Made by a program: the position numbers and the translations under genes. Of a stretch of 64,000 nucleotides of DNA, positions 1 to 9,271 are shown in pieces. Position 1 is the first letter of the stretch. Each line of letters begins with the position of its first letter. Where the stretch lies: NCBI RefSeq assembly GCF_003477705.1, contig NZ_QUDV01000006.1, positions 1-64,000 on the forward strand, given 5' to 3'. The notes under the pieces were generated by a model, which saw only the letters and a program-made list of their open reading frames with translations, was not told the origin of the DNA and made no database searches. The DNA is from Dorea sp. AF36-15AT (GTDB taxonomy: Bacteria > Bacillota > Clostridia > Lachnospirales > Lachnospiraceae).

Positions 1-64
1 GGTAAGAAGATGTAGAGTTTCTTGTATACGGTTTTGAAGGTATATATGATGAGGCTGTAAGTTG

Positions 65-87
65 AAAGACTTGCAGTCTTTTTTGTT
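65..87 (+). terminator. Rho-independent terminator of an upstream gene
   Basis: A 7-bp perfect stem (AAAGACT / AGTCTTT, 65-71 and 75-81) with a 3-nt loop is followed by a T-rich run. It most likely ends a transcript entering from before the window; no convincing C-terminal reading frame is visible in the 64 bases before it. Confidence 0.7.
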
Positions 88-118
88 GCGTTCAGGGCCA
101 GGCAGAAGTGCCACACCC

Positions 119-147
119 TTGACAATATGTGAAATTAAGCCTAGAAT
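119..147 (+). promoter_or_regulatory. Predicted sigma-A promoter for the YitT-family gene
   Basis: A perfect -35 TTGACA (119-124) and a -10 TAGAAT (142-147) are separated by 17 bp. This predicts a 5' leader of about 85 nt before the YitT gene. Confidence 0.7.
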
Positions 148-240
148 GAATAGCGGAAAGAGCAGTTGCGGATTATAGATTTATGAGTTAGATTTATAGT
201 TTGTGGCTGTTTTTTATTATTATGGAGCAGGAGGTACATG

Positions 241-1107
241 ATGGAGAATGCAAAGGTAAAAGACTGGGTACTTGATATAGGAGCTGATCTGCTCGGCGGT
301 ATGCTGATAGCACTGGGAATTTATAATTTTGCTTTGCATGCGAATTTCCCGGTTGCAGGATTTTCGGGTATTGCGATTATTTTATATCATGTATTTGGAC
401 TCCCAATTGGTATAGGAACAATTCTGTTGAATATTCCGGTATCCATATTCTGTTATAAGTTTTTAGGAAAGGGATTTTTCTTCCGTTCGGTCAAGTCTAT
501 GGTGATTTCATCATTGCTGATGGACTATGTGGCACCATTGTTTCCGGTATACGATGGAGAAAGACTGCTTGCTGCATTGTGTATGGGTGTGCTCTGTGGT
601 CTGGGATATGCGTTGATCTTTATGCGGGATTCTTCAACAGGAGGTCAGGATTTCATCACAGTGTCCATTCGTAAGATTCGTCCGCATCTGACACTTGGCG
701 TACTTACGATGATCTTTGACAGTACGACGATTTTGTTGGGTACATTGATTGTCTTCCATGAAATTGATGGGTTGTTATATGGTATTATTGTAACGTTTCT
801 GATCTCAACGGTTATGGATCATTTCATGTATGGTATTTATAAAGGGAAACTTACTTTTGTAGTGACGGAACATGGCAAGGCAGTTGTAGATGCGATCGAT
901 AAGATCAGTGGCAGAGGAGCGACAATCGTTAAGGGAGTAGGTGGATATTCGCTGAAAGAAAAGGATATCGTTTTATGTGCATGTAATAATAAAGAAATGT
1001 ATCAGATCAAGCGTCGTGTGCATGAAATCGATCCGGATGCATTTACGATGATTGTAGAGTCTAATGAGGTCGTGGGAGAAGGATTCCAGGAAGGGTCATT
1101 CGATTGA
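241..1107 (+). CDS. YitT family membrane protein (DUF2179 C-terminal domain)
   Basis: Integral membrane protein of the YitT/DUF161 family with a C-terminal soluble DUF2179-like domain. The first ~190 residues hold about five or six hydrophobic segments; the family hallmark STGGQD loop lies near residue 130 and an FPVAGFSGIA-type loop near residue 38. The last ~80 residues (KGKLTFVV... onward) form the cytoplasmic alpha/beta domain. Length (288 aa) is normal for the family. Two ATGs are adjacent (238 and 241); the AGGAGGT at 229-235 gives better spacing to 241. It has its own promoter and is transcribed alone or reads into the next unit. The family's substrate is not established. Confidence 0.88.
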   Translation: MENAKVKDWVLDIGADLLGGMLIALGIYNFALHANFPVAGFSGIAIILYHVFGLPIGIGTILLNIPVSIFCYKFLGKGFFFRSVKSMVISSLLMDYVAPLFPVYDGERLLAALCMGVLCGLGYALIFMRDSSTGGQDFITVSIRKIRPHLTLGVLTMIFDSTTILLGTLIVFHEIDGLLYGIIVTFLISTVMDHFMYGIYKGKLTFVVTEHGKAVVDAIDKISGRGATIVKGVGGYSLKEKDIVLCACNNKEMYQIKRRVHEIDPDAFTMIVESNEVVGEGFQEGSFD

Positions 1108-1132
1108 CACCAGATAGGGTACGGAGTATAAT
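1104..1132 (+). promoter_or_regulatory. Consensus sigma-A promoter for the D-Asp-ligase-like / racemase / MurE-like unit
   Basis: A perfect TTGACA (1104-1109) and perfect TATAAT (1127-1132) sit exactly 17 bp apart. The -35 box overlaps the stop codon of the YitT gene. Such a full-consensus promoter predicts strong constitutive transcription of the following three genes. Confidence 0.85.
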
Positions 1133-1170
1133 AAACTGACAGTATTTCGACAAAGGGGAATATATAAATT

Positions 1171-2382
1171 ATGGAATTTAAAGAAAGAGAATTTATCCCG
1201 GTGTTGCTGGGTGGGGATATTAACACTTACAGTGTTGCACGGGCATTTTATGAACAATATCAGGTGAAATCATATGTATTCGGTAAGTATCAGACCGGAC
1301 CGAGTTTTAGGAGTAAGATCACGATTTATGAAGGGAATCAGGCAATCGATACGGACGATTATTTTATGAAGCGGATTAATCGTTTCGCGAATGAACATAA
1401 GGATAAGAAGATTCTTCTGATTGGCTGTGGAGATAGCTATGTGGCACTTGCAAGCCGCCATAAGAATGAGCTTCCGGCTAATGTAATTGCACCATATATT
1501 GATTTTGACCTGATGGATAGTTTACAGCAGAAGGAACGTTTCTATGAATTGTGTGAGAAACATGGTGTAGCATATCCTAAGACGATTGTATACAAGCGTG
1601 AGATGGGACTGGATTTTGCATGTGATTATCCATATCCGGTAATTTTAAAGCCATCGAACAGTATCGCATATTGGGAGCACCCATTTGAGACACAGAAGAA
1701 GATATATAAGATCAAAGATCGTGCAGAGCTTGAAAAGGTAATTGAAGAGATTTACGGCGCAGGTTATGATGATGATCTTATTATTCAGGATATGATCCCG
1801 GGTAATGATGAATATATGCGTGTGCTGACTTCTTATTCAGACCGTGATGGTAAGGTGAAGATGATGTGCCTGGGTCATGTGCTGTTGGAAGAACATACAC
1901 CACATGGTTTGGGCAATCATGCGGTTATCATTACAGAGCCGAATAAGGAACTGATGGGACGTGTGAAGAATCTGCTGGAAGATCTGCATTATGTGGGATT
2001 TTCTAATTTTGATATCAAATATGATCAGAGAGATAACACATATCGTTTCTTTGAAATTAATACCAGACAGGGAAGAAGTAATTACTATGTAACCGGATCT
2101 GGCTTTAATGTAGCGAAGTATTTTGTAGAAGATTATATTTATCACAACGAACTTCCGTATGAAGAAGCAACAGAGGAACACCTCTGGATGACTGTTCCTA
2201 AGGGAGTCGCTTATAAACATGTGAAGAATCCGGAATATGTAGCGAAGATGAAGAAGCTGGTATCGGAAGGCAAGATGGTGAATCCTGTATTTAAGAAGGG
2301 GGATCTTGGAATGAACCGTTTCCTTAGAATGGTAAAAACACATCTGAAACAGTATAAGTACTTTGACACGTATTATAACTAG
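1171..2382 (+). CDS. ATP-grasp carboxylate-amine ligase, D-aspartate ligase-like
   Basis: Cytoplasmic ATP-grasp enzyme of 403 aa. The N-terminal PVLLGGDINTYSVARAF segment (about residues 11-27) and the late EINTRQGRSNYYVTGSG metal/ATP-binding segment (E295, N297) resemble what I recall of the Enterococcus faecium D-aspartate ligase family (Aslfm), which activates the beta-carboxylate of D-Asp and attaches it to the stem-peptide lysine of the peptidoglycan precursor. The next gene is an aspartate/glutamate racemase and the third a Mur ligase, so the neighbours support a cell-wall peptide role. The exact acceptor is unknown: the canonical MurE of this genome looks meso-DAP-specific, which does not fit the classical L-Lys acceptor. 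The GGGGAA ribosome site before ATG 1171 is modest. Confidence 0.72.
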   Translation: MEFKEREFIPVLLGGDINTYSVARAFYEQYQVKSYVFGKYQTGPSFRSKITIYEGNQAIDTDDYFMKRINRFANEHKDKKILLIGCGDSYVALASRHKNELPANVIAPYIDFDLMDSLQQKERFYELCEKHGVAYPKTIVYKREMGLDFACDYPYPVILKPSNSIAYWEHPFETQKKIYKIKDRAELEKVIEEIYGAGYDDDLIIQDMIPGNDEYMRVLTSYSDRDGKVKMMCLGHVLLEEHTPHGLGNHAVIITEPNKELMGRVKNLLEDLHYVGFSNFDIKYDQRDNTYRFFEINTRQGRSNYYVTGSGFNVAKYFVEDYIYHNELPYEEATEEHLWMTVPKGVAYKHVKNPEYVAKMKKLVSEGKMVNPVFKKGDLGMNRFLRMVKTHLKQYKYFDTYYN

Positions 2383-2400
2383 AGGTATCTAAAGAATAAA

Positions 2401-3120
2401 ATGGAAGAATTAAAGAACAGAAAGATGTTGGGGATCATAGGCGGTATGGGACCGGAGGCCAGCTGTTATTTCTACGAGAATGTAATTGCACATACGAAAG
2501 CGGAAAAGGATCAGGAGCACATCGATATGGTGCTGTTGAGTCATGCGTCCATGCCGGATCGTACAGAAGCGATCCGTACAGGAGATGACACACATTTGAT
2601 CAATCTGCTGTGTAATGATGCCAGAACACTGGAAACGTTGGGAGCATCGAATATTGCAATCACCTGTAATACATCGCATTATTTTTATAAACATATACAG
2701 AATGCAGTCAAGATTCCGGTGATCAATATGATTCAGGAGAGTGTGAACTATGCGGTACATAGGTATGACAATGTGAAGCGTGTGGGAATCATGGCGACAG
2801 ATGGAACAATCGGCTCTAAGATTTATCACAAAGCCTGTAGAAAAGCAGGGGTGACGCCTGTACAGCCATCAGCAGAACGGCAGGCGGATGTGATGTCACT
2901 GATCTACGATGATATCAAGGCAGGGAAGAGCGGAGACCGTGCAAAATTTGATCGTGTGGTCAGTGAGTTTATGCGCAAAGGATGCGATGTGATCATCCTG
3001 GCATGTACAGAATTATCCGTGTTTAAGGGTAAGCATGAAGTGGCATCTATTTGCCTGGATGCAATGGATGTACTGGTGGAAGAATCCATCCGCAGATCCG
3101 GAGCGGAGTATGTGGAATAA
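2401..3120 (+). CDS. Aspartate/glutamate racemase family protein
   Basis: 239-aa PLP-independent amino-acid racemase. Both catalytic cysteines of the family are present: C89 in ITCNTSHY and C202 in LACTELSVF; the N-terminal GIIGGMGPEA loop is typical of aspartate racemase (RacD/YgeA type) rather than MurI. It follows the ATP-grasp ligase by 18 bp and precedes the MurE-like gene by 41 bp, so all three are probably one transcript from the promoter at 1104. The likely product is D-aspartate for the upstream ligase (inference); glutamate or another substrate is possible. Confidence 0.85.
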   Translation: MEELKNRKMLGIIGGMGPEASCYFYENVIAHTKAEKDQEHIDMVLLSHASMPDRTEAIRTGDDTHLINLLCNDARTLETLGASNIAITCNTSHYFYKHIQNAVKIPVINMIQESVNYAVHRYDNVKRVGIMATDGTIGSKIYHKACRKAGVTPVQPSAERQADVMSLIYDDIKAGKSGDRAKFDRVVSEFMRKGCDVIILACTELSVFKGKHEVASICLDAMDVLVEESIRRSGAEYVE

Positions 3121-3161
3121 CGTAATAAAGCAGAAAGATCTGTTTTAACAGGAGGAAAAAA

Positions 3162-4685
3162 ATGGCAGAGATGAAGCATTATACACTTGGGGAATATGTG
3201 AAGCTGCTGGAGGAAAAAGGTATGCTTGCAGAATATGATCTGCAGGGAAAAGACGGAGAAGAAATCGAACTTCTTACTTATGATTCCAGAGAAGTTACAC
3301 GGGGAACGCTCTTTATCTGCAAGGGCGCTGCATTTAAGGCAGAGTACCTGAAGAATTCAATGAATCAGGGAGCAGTATGTTACGTCAGTGAAAAGAAATA
3401 TGAATTAGAAAAAGAAGTACCGTATATTCTGGTGAAGGGTATCAGAGATGCAATGGCGGTACTTGCTAATTTCTTCTATAATAAGCCGTGGGAAGATCTT
3501 GAAGTGATCGGATTTGGCGGAACAAAGGGCAAATCTACTTCAACATATTATATGAAAGCGGTTGTAGATGATTATCTGGCGGCACAGGACAAGCCGGAAA
3601 GTGCCGTGATCTCAACAATCGACATATACGATGGTAAATCAAAAGTAGAATCACATATTACTACACCGGAGGCAGTAGAGTTACAGATGCATCTGCGCAA
3701 TGCGTTGGACTGTAACATTGAATATGCGGAGATGGAGATCTCTTCACAGGCATTAAAGTATGGTCGTGTAGATGAGATGCAGTTTGATGTATCTGTATTT
3801 TTGAATATTTCGGAAGATCATATTAGTCCGATTGAACATCCCGATTTTGAAGATTATTTCCAGTCTAAGATGAAGATGTTTGAGAAGTCCAAGACTGCAG
3901 TTGTGAATCTGGACGCAGATTATATTGATCGGATTCTGGAAGCATCAAAAGCAGCCGGAGAGGTCGTGACATTCAGCACAAAGAATCCAGACGCAGATTA
4001 TTATGCTTATGATATTCATAAAGAGGGAAAAGATATTCATTTTTCGGTAAAATGTGAAGCATTTGATGAAGAATTTGTACTTACCATGCCAGGCTTCTTT
4101 AATGTGGAGAATGCGCTTGGCGTAGTTGCAGCATCTGTGAAACTTGGCATTCCGACAGAATATATTCATTCTGGACTTCGACGTGCAAGATCCAGTGGAC
4201 GTATGGAGTTTTATCACAGCAAGGACCATGAGGTCATGGCAATTGTAGATTATGCACATAACAAGCTAAGCTTTGAAAAGTTATTTTCGGCTATGAAAGA
4301 GGAATTTCCGGATTATGGACTGGTAGCTATCTTTGGATGTCCTGGCAAGAAGTCACTTCTTCGTAGAAAGTATCTGGGAACGATTGCCGGTCAGTATTCT
4401 AATATGGTATACTTAGTGGCAGAGGATCCGGGATATGAACCGGTGGAAGATATTTCCAAAGAGATCGCGCAGTATGTAGAAGCCCAGAATTGTCCGTATA
4501 AGATGATTGAGGACCGCGGTGAGGCGATCAAGGATGCGATCGAGACGGCAGAAGGTAAGACACTTCTTCTGGTTACAGGTAAAGGAGCTGAGACCAGACA
4601 GAAGTATGGCTGTGAATATCTGGACTGTCCTTCAGACGTAGAGTATGTACAGCGTTATCTGGCCGAGTATGACAGCAGACATTAG
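3162..4685 (+). CDS. Mur ligase family protein, divergent MurE paralog
   Basis: 507-aa Mur ligase with the three-domain layout: an N-terminal UDP-MurNAc-binding-like domain (1-110), a central ATPase with P-loop GTKGKS (120-125) and the EISSQALK segment, and a C-terminal domain with DYAHN and FGCPGKK motifs. The substrate-selecting loop, DNPR in meso-DAP-type MurE, reads EDPG here (421-424), and the following GKGHE motif is GKGAE. It is therefore unlikely to add meso-DAP. It is co-transcribed with the D-Asp-ligase-like and racemase genes, and a second, canonical MurE follows at 5482. The amino acid it adds, and whether UDP-MurNAc-dipeptide is its acceptor, cannot be read from sequence. A good AGGAGG ribosome site precedes ATG 3162. 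Confidence 0.8.
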   Translation: MAEMKHYTLGEYVKLLEEKGMLAEYDLQGKDGEEIELLTYDSREVTRGTLFICKGAAFKAEYLKNSMNQGAVCYVSEKKYELEKEVPYILVKGIRDAMAVLANFFYNKPWEDLEVIGFGGTKGKSTSTYYMKAVVDDYLAAQDKPESAVISTIDIYDGKSKVESHITTPEAVELQMHLRNALDCNIEYAEMEISSQALKYGRVDEMQFDVSVFLNISEDHISPIEHPDFEDYFQSKMKMFEKSKTAVVNLDADYIDRILEASKAAGEVVTFSTKNPDADYYAYDIHKEGKDIHFSVKCEAFDEEFVLTMPGFFNVENALGVVAASVKLGIPTEYIHSGLRRARSSGRMEFYHSKDHEVMAIVDYAHNKLSFEKLFSAMKEEFPDYGLVAIFGCPGKKSLLRRKYLGTIAGQYSNMVYLVAEDPGYEPVEDISKEIAQYVEAQNCPYKMIEDRGEAIKDAIETAEGKTLLLVTGKGAETRQKYGCEYLDCPSDVEYVQRYLAEYDSRH

Positions 4686-4763
4686 AAAGTTACAAAAGAA
4701 TAAGGATTTAATGCCGATGGCGTAAATCATAAATGCGGAATGAGCGAAAGGAGAACATGTATC

Positions 4764-5390
4764 ATGAAGAAACTGGTAGCAGCGTTATTAGCTGGAGTGA
4801 TGGTATTTTCACTTGCAGCCTGCGGAGAAGAAGAGGATTTTGACGCAAAAGGTTATGTGGAGGGTGTGCTGGACGCAACCTATCATGGAGAATATGCGGC
4901 ACATGCGGAGGATGTAGGCGAGAGCGAAGAGGATATTAAGAAAGAGCTGGAAGATAATAATATTCAGGTTGCCAAAGATGCTCTGGCTCAGTCCGGACTG
5001 ACTGCAACAGACGATGAGATTGCGGCATATGTTGCTATGATTGAAGATGGATATAAGAAGATTACCTGGACAGTAAAAGACGCAGTCAAAGATGACAATG
5101 ATAATTTTACTGTAGATGTAGAGATTACTCCGGTAGGTCTTCTGGATAATCTGCAGACAATCTTCACGAACAAGCTTCAGGAAGCAGTGGCAAATGGCGT
5201 AGATGAAAGTGGTTATATGGCAGTCTTTAATGAGGCTGTACAGGAAAGTATCAATCAGGCACAGACTTATGATCCACAGACAGTGACACTCAATGTTACT
5301 TATGAAGAGAATTCAGATGGTGATCATGTATACTCTATTAATGAGAGTGATATGGAGAAATTAGATTCTATCGCAACACATATGAACTAA
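4764..5390 (+). CDS. Putative lipoprotein of unknown function
   Basis: 208-aa secreted lipoprotein: a short positive N-terminus, a hydrophobic stretch and the lipobox LAAC with the acylated C20. The mature part is acidic and predicted mostly helical, followed by a C-terminal beta-rich stretch (residues ~90-205). The start at 4764 is chosen over an in-frame ATG at 4740 because AAAGGAG (4746-4752) is correctly spaced and the signal peptide then begins MKKLVAALL. I do not recognise a named domain; it resembles small Lachnospiraceae lipoproteins. It stands between the two Mur ligases and is followed by a strong terminator. Confidence 0.75.
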   Translation: MKKLVAALLAGVMVFSLAACGEEEDFDAKGYVEGVLDATYHGEYAAHAEDVGESEEDIKKELEDNNIQVAKDALAQSGLTATDDEIAAYVAMIEDGYKKITWTVKDAVKDDNDNFTVDVEITPVGLLDNLQTIFTNKLQEAVANGVDESGYMAVFNEAVQESINQAQTYDPQTVTLNVTYEENSDGDHVYSINESDMEKLDSIATHMN

Positions 5391-5409
5391 TGTAGATGTG
5401 AATACGGAT

Positions 5410-5440
5410 AAAAGAGGCAGAGTAATCTGCCTCTTTTGTT
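5410..5440 (+). terminator. Rho-independent terminator after the lipoprotein gene
   Basis: A 12-bp perfect stem (5410-5421 with 5426-5437; core AGAGGCAGA / TCTGCCTCT) and a 4-nt GTAA loop, with the T-run formed by the 3' arm. It separates the first Mur unit from the canonical murE. Confidence 0.9.
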
Positions 5441-5481
5441 ACCATACAAGGCTTTCGGCATAAGATGATAGCAAGGAAGTT

Positions 5482-7023
5482 GTGGGATGTACGGAAATGA
5501 GTATTCGCATAAAGGAATTGATTTCAGGAGTTGAATATCGAGTTATACAGGGAACAACAGAGACGGTTGTGATGGAGATCGCATATGATTCCAGAAAAAC
5601 AAAGTCCGGCAGTATGTTTGTATGTATCAAAGGATATCGGACAGATGGGCATGATTATATCGAAGAAGCTGTAAGGCGAGGAGCAGTTGCGATAGTTGTA
5701 CAGCAATCATATGATTGGAAAAAAGACCGGCTGCCAGAGCAGATTGCAGTGATAGCAGTCCTGGATACGCGTATTGCACTGGCAGAGATAGCAGCAGCAT
5801 TTTATCGTTATCCTGCAAAAGAAATGCAGATCATAGGTGTGACCGGGACGAAAGGAAAGACGACCACTACCTACATGATACGGGAAGGTCTTAGACAGGC
5901 AGGACATAAAACAGGATTGATAGGGACGATCGAAGTTGATGCTGATGGCGCAGAGACAGGGAGAGTTCAGGCAGAGACTCATACCACGCCGGAATCACCT
6001 GAGCTTCAGCAGTATCTCCGGATTATGGCAGATGCTGGATGTGATTCAGTGGTGATGGAAGTGTCTTCTCAGGCATTAAAGATGCATCGGGTAGAAGGAA
6101 TTCATTTTACGGCAACGGTATTTACCAATCTGGGAGAGGACCATATTGGACCGGGAGAACATGCGGATATGCAGGAGTATCTGGAATGTAAGCGTAAATT
6201 GTTTTTACAGACAGAGTTCGCAGCCGGCAACCAGAATGATGTGCTTCTGGAGGAAGTGTGGGCGCAGACCCTTTGTAGAAAGGTCCGTTATATGGTAAGA
6301 GATGGGGAATGTGATGGACAGAATACGCAGATGGCAGATTACGTTGCAGAGCAGATTGAGTATATTAATTTGCAGGAAGAACTTGGAATAACCTGTAATG
6401 TGAGTGGGAATATGTCGGGAAGACTTACATTATCCATGCCGGGACAGTATAATATATCCAATGGGCTTGCTGCAATGGCAGTGTTGAAAGAAATGGGAGT
6501 GTCGGATGCAGTGATCTTTGAGGCCTTGCGGACAGTGCAGGTTCCGGGACGGATGGAGCAGATAAAACTTCCGATATTGACAGGATATAGAATTCTGGTG
6601 GATTATGCTCATAATGCTATGAGTCTGAAGAATAGTCTGAAGACATTACGGAATTATCAGCCGAAGAGAATTGTTGTCATCTTTGGATGTGGCGGCAACC
6701 GGTCAAAATCCAGAAGGATGGCGATGGGAGAGACGGCTGGGAGATATGCGGATCAGGTGATCGTGACGACAGATAATCCAAGATACGAAGATCCGGAAGC
6801 TATTATGAAAGAGATAGAAATAGGTTTGTTAAAAACAAATGTTTATTATACAATGATTGCAGACAGGAAAGAAGCAGTTTATTATGCAATCGAACATGCG
6901 CAGTCAGGAGATATGATCCTGATCGCGGGGAAAGGACATGAGAATTATCAGGAGATACGGGGCATCCGTTATCCGATGGATGATAAAGAGCTGGTGAGAG
7001 AATGTATGCAGATGTTATTGTAG
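5482..7023 (+). CDS. murE: UDP-N-acetylmuramoyl-L-alanyl-D-glutamate--2,6-diaminopimelate ligase (MurE)
   Basis: Cytoplasmic enzyme adding meso-diaminopimelate to UDP-MurNAc-L-Ala-D-Glu. It carries a P-loop GTKGKT (122-127), the EVSSQALKMHRVEG segment, DYAHN and FGCGGNR motifs, and the DAP-recognition motif DNPR (D431-R434) followed by GKGHE near the C-terminus. Length (513 aa) is typical. The start is the GTG at 5482 with AAGGAAG just upstream; an in-frame ATG at 5497 is an alternative because spacing to the GTG is short. The 3' end overlaps priA by 22 nt, so the two genes are translationally coupled. The intact DNPR indicates DAP-type peptidoglycan in this organism. Confidence 0.93.
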   Translation: MGCTEMSIRIKELISGVEYRVIQGTTETVVMEIAYDSRKTKSGSMFVCIKGYRTDGHDYIEEAVRRGAVAIVVQQSYDWKKDRLPEQIAVIAVLDTRIALAEIAAAFYRYPAKEMQIIGVTGTKGKTTTTYMIREGLRQAGHKTGLIGTIEVDADGAETGRVQAETHTTPESPELQQYLRIMADAGCDSVVMEVSSQALKMHRVEGIHFTATVFTNLGEDHIGPGEHADMQEYLECKRKLFLQTEFAAGNQNDVLLEEVWAQTLCRKVRYMVRDGECDGQNTQMADYVAEQIEYINLQEELGITCNVSGNMSGRLTLSMPGQYNISNGLAAMAVLKEMGVSDAVIFEALRTVQVPGRMEQIKLPILTGYRILVDYAHNAMSLKNSLKTLRNYQPKRIVVIFGCGGNRSKSRRMAMGETAGRYADQVIVTTDNPRYEDPEAIMKEIEIGLLKTNVYYTMIADRKEAVYYAIEHAQSGDMILIAGKGHENYQEIRGIRYPMDDKELVRECMQMLL

Positions 7024-9227
7024 ATATTACACATGAAAAACTAGATAAAGTATTTCAGTATCGGATACCAGATACGCTGAAGGATCGTCTGTGTATTGGT
7101 TCGGAAGTAATCGTGTCATTTGGAAAAGGTGATCGAAAGATTCGTGGATATGTAGTTGGATTTTCTGAGAAACCGGACTATGCGCCGGAGAAGATTAAGC
7201 CGATTCTTGAGATTGATGAAAAGGGCATGGCAATTGAATCCAGACTGGTACGTCTGGCAGCATGGATGAAGGAAGCTTATGGCGGTACTATGATCCAGGC
7301 ATTAAAGACGGTACTTCCAATCAAGAAAAAGGAACAGGAGCGGACGAAACGTACCCTGCGTCTGTGTCTTACAGAGCAGGAAGGAAAAGAGAGACTTGAA
7401 CGGTATCTGGAGAAGAATCAGAAGGCAAGAGCCAGGGTACTTGCGGCACTTTTAGACAGTCCGGAAATGGATTACGGTCTGGCAGTGAAGAAGCTTCATG
7501 TGACCGCATCGGTAGTGCGTGCGCTGGAAGAGCAGGGCGTGTTGAAGGTGGAGTCTGAACGGGAATACCGGAACCCAAAGATCCAGAAGCGGGAACAGAA
7601 CGTGCCGATCCGGTATACGCCGGAACAGCAGCAGGCAATTGAACAATTTCAGAGGGAATATCTGGCTGGGGATTATGGCACTTACTTGATACACGGAGTG
7701 ACCGGGAGCGGCAAGACGGAAGTATATATGGAAATGATCCGGACGGTGGCAGCAGAGGGCCGACAGGCGATCGTACTCATACCGGAGATTGCGCTGACCT
7801 GGCAGACGGTGATGCGCTTTTATCAGATATTTGGTGCCCGTGTGTCGGTGATGCATTCCCGGATGTCGGCGGGTGAGCGGTACGATCAGATGCAGCGGGC
7901 AGCAAATGGTGAGCTGGATGTGATGATCGGGCCGAGATCTGCACTCTTTACCCCATTTCCGAATCTGGGATTGATCGTTATTGACGAGGAACATGAGAAC
8001 AGTTATAAGAGTGAACAGGTACCGAGATACCATGCCAGAGAGACGGCGATCGCAAGAGCGGAGATGGAACATGCAAGTGTGGTACTGGGTTCGGCCACAC
8101 CGTCTATGGAAAGCTATTACCGGTGCCAAATGCGGGAATATCGTCTGATAGAACTGAAGGAGCGAGTGGGAAACAGGCCGCTCCCGACAGTACATACGAC
8201 GGATATGCGGGAAGAACTGGCACATGGTAACCGGTCAATCTTCAGTGATCTGCTCCGAGAGAAGATCAGAGACCGGCTGGAAAAGGGGCAGCAGACGATG
8301 TTGTTCATCAACCGGAGAGGCTATGCAGGATTTGTATCCTGTCGTTCCTGTGGATATGTGGTGAAATGTCCACATTGTGATGTGTCATTGTCAGCACATC
8401 GGAATGGCAAGCTGCTCTGCCATTACTGCGGTTATGAAGAACCGATGATAAAAGTATGCCCATCCTGTGGATCTCGTCATGTGGGCGGATTCAAGGCAGG
8501 AACTCAGCAGATCGAGGATCTGGTGAAACGGGAATTTCCGGAAGCCAGAGTCCTGCGAATGGATATGGATACGACGAAGAATAAAGATGGTCATGAAAGA
8601 ATATTATCTGCATTTGCGGATGGCGAAGCAGATATTCTGGTTGGTACGCAGATGATCGTGAAGGGACATGATTTTCCGGCAGTGACGCTGGTGGGAGTGC
8701 TGGCAGCAGATATGTCGTTATATTCTTCAGATTACAGATCCGGGGAGCGTACATTCCAGCTGCTTGTGCAGGCAGCTGGTCGTGCGGGAAGAGGAAGTGC
8801 GCCGGGTGAAGTAGTGATCCAGACTTATGATCCGGAGCACTACAGCATTAAAACAGCGGCAAAGCAGGATTATCAGGCGTTTTATCGGGAAGAACTGGAA
8901 TTTCGTGACCGGATGGGATATCCACCGGTGGAGAATATGCTGGCAGTGCTTATGATGGGAGAAGAGGAGAACCTTCTGAATACAGCGGCAGAATATCTGA
9001 AGGCTTATGCTGAGCGGAGTGGTGGCAATTATCTGGAAGTAATCGGTCCGGCAGTACCGTATGTCGGTAAGGTCAGTGACATTTACCGAAAGATTCTCTA
9101 TCTAAAATGTCCGAAATATGGTATGCTGATAAGAGTGAAAAATCAGCTGGAACGTTATATTAAGGTTAATTCCGGGTTTCAGACACTGAGAATTCAGTTT
9201 GATTTTAATCCGATGAATATATTTTAA
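7002..9227 (+). CDS. priA: Primosomal replication protein N' (PriA helicase)
   Basis: 741-aa superfamily 2 DNA helicase that restarts stalled replication forks. An N-terminal DNA 3'-end-binding domain (MYADVIVDI...) precedes the Walker A GVTGSGKTE (about 232-240), a DEEH box, and a zinc-binding region (about 446-500) with CRSCG, CPHC, CHYCG and CPSCG pairs embedded between the helicase lobes, the family hallmark. The ATG at 7002 lies inside the murE 3' end with only a weak GAGAG upstream. Followed by def and fmt, the common Firmicute order priA-def-fmt-rsmB-rlmN-prpC-prkC. Confidence 0.96.
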   Translation: MYADVIVDITHEKLDKVFQYRIPDTLKDRLCIGSEVIVSFGKGDRKIRGYVVGFSEKPDYAPEKIKPILEIDEKGMAIESRLVRLAAWMKEAYGGTMIQALKTVLPIKKKEQERTKRTLRLCLTEQEGKERLERYLEKNQKARARVLAALLDSPEMDYGLAVKKLHVTASVVRALEEQGVLKVESEREYRNPKIQKREQNVPIRYTPEQQQAIEQFQREYLAGDYGTYLIHGVTGSGKTEVYMEMIRTVAAEGRQAIVLIPEIALTWQTVMRFYQIFGARVSVMHSRMSAGERYDQMQRAANGELDVMIGPRSALFTPFPNLGLIVIDEEHENSYKSEQVPRYHARETAIARAEMEHASVVLGSATPSMESYYRCQMREYRLIELKERVGNRPLPTVHTTDMREELAHGNRSIFSDLLREKIRDRLEKGQQTMLFINRRGYAGFVSCRSCGYVVKCPHCDVSLSAHRNGKLLCHYCGYEEPMIKVCPSCGSRHVGGFKAGTQQIEDLVKREFPEARVLRMDMDTTKNKDGHERILSAFADGEADILVGTQMIVKGHDFPAVTLVGVLAADMSLYSSDYRSGERTFQLLVQAAGRAGRGSAPGEVVIQTYDPEHYSIKTAAKQDYQAFYREELEFRDRMGYPPVENMLAVLMMGEEENLLNTAAEYLKAYAERSGGNYLEVIGPAVPYVGKVSDIYRKILYLKCPKYGMLIRVKNQLERYIKVNSGFQTLRIQFDFNPMNIF

Positions 9228-9271
9228 GTGGTTCGGTTCTGGTGACCGGATCTGTGAAAGGAGAACAATAA

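Noticed and set aside
1..65. Possible C-terminal end of a gene running into the window
   Set aside because: The frame that looks protein-like (6-65) has a stop at 3-5 and no start, so only 19 codons are open; too little to call.
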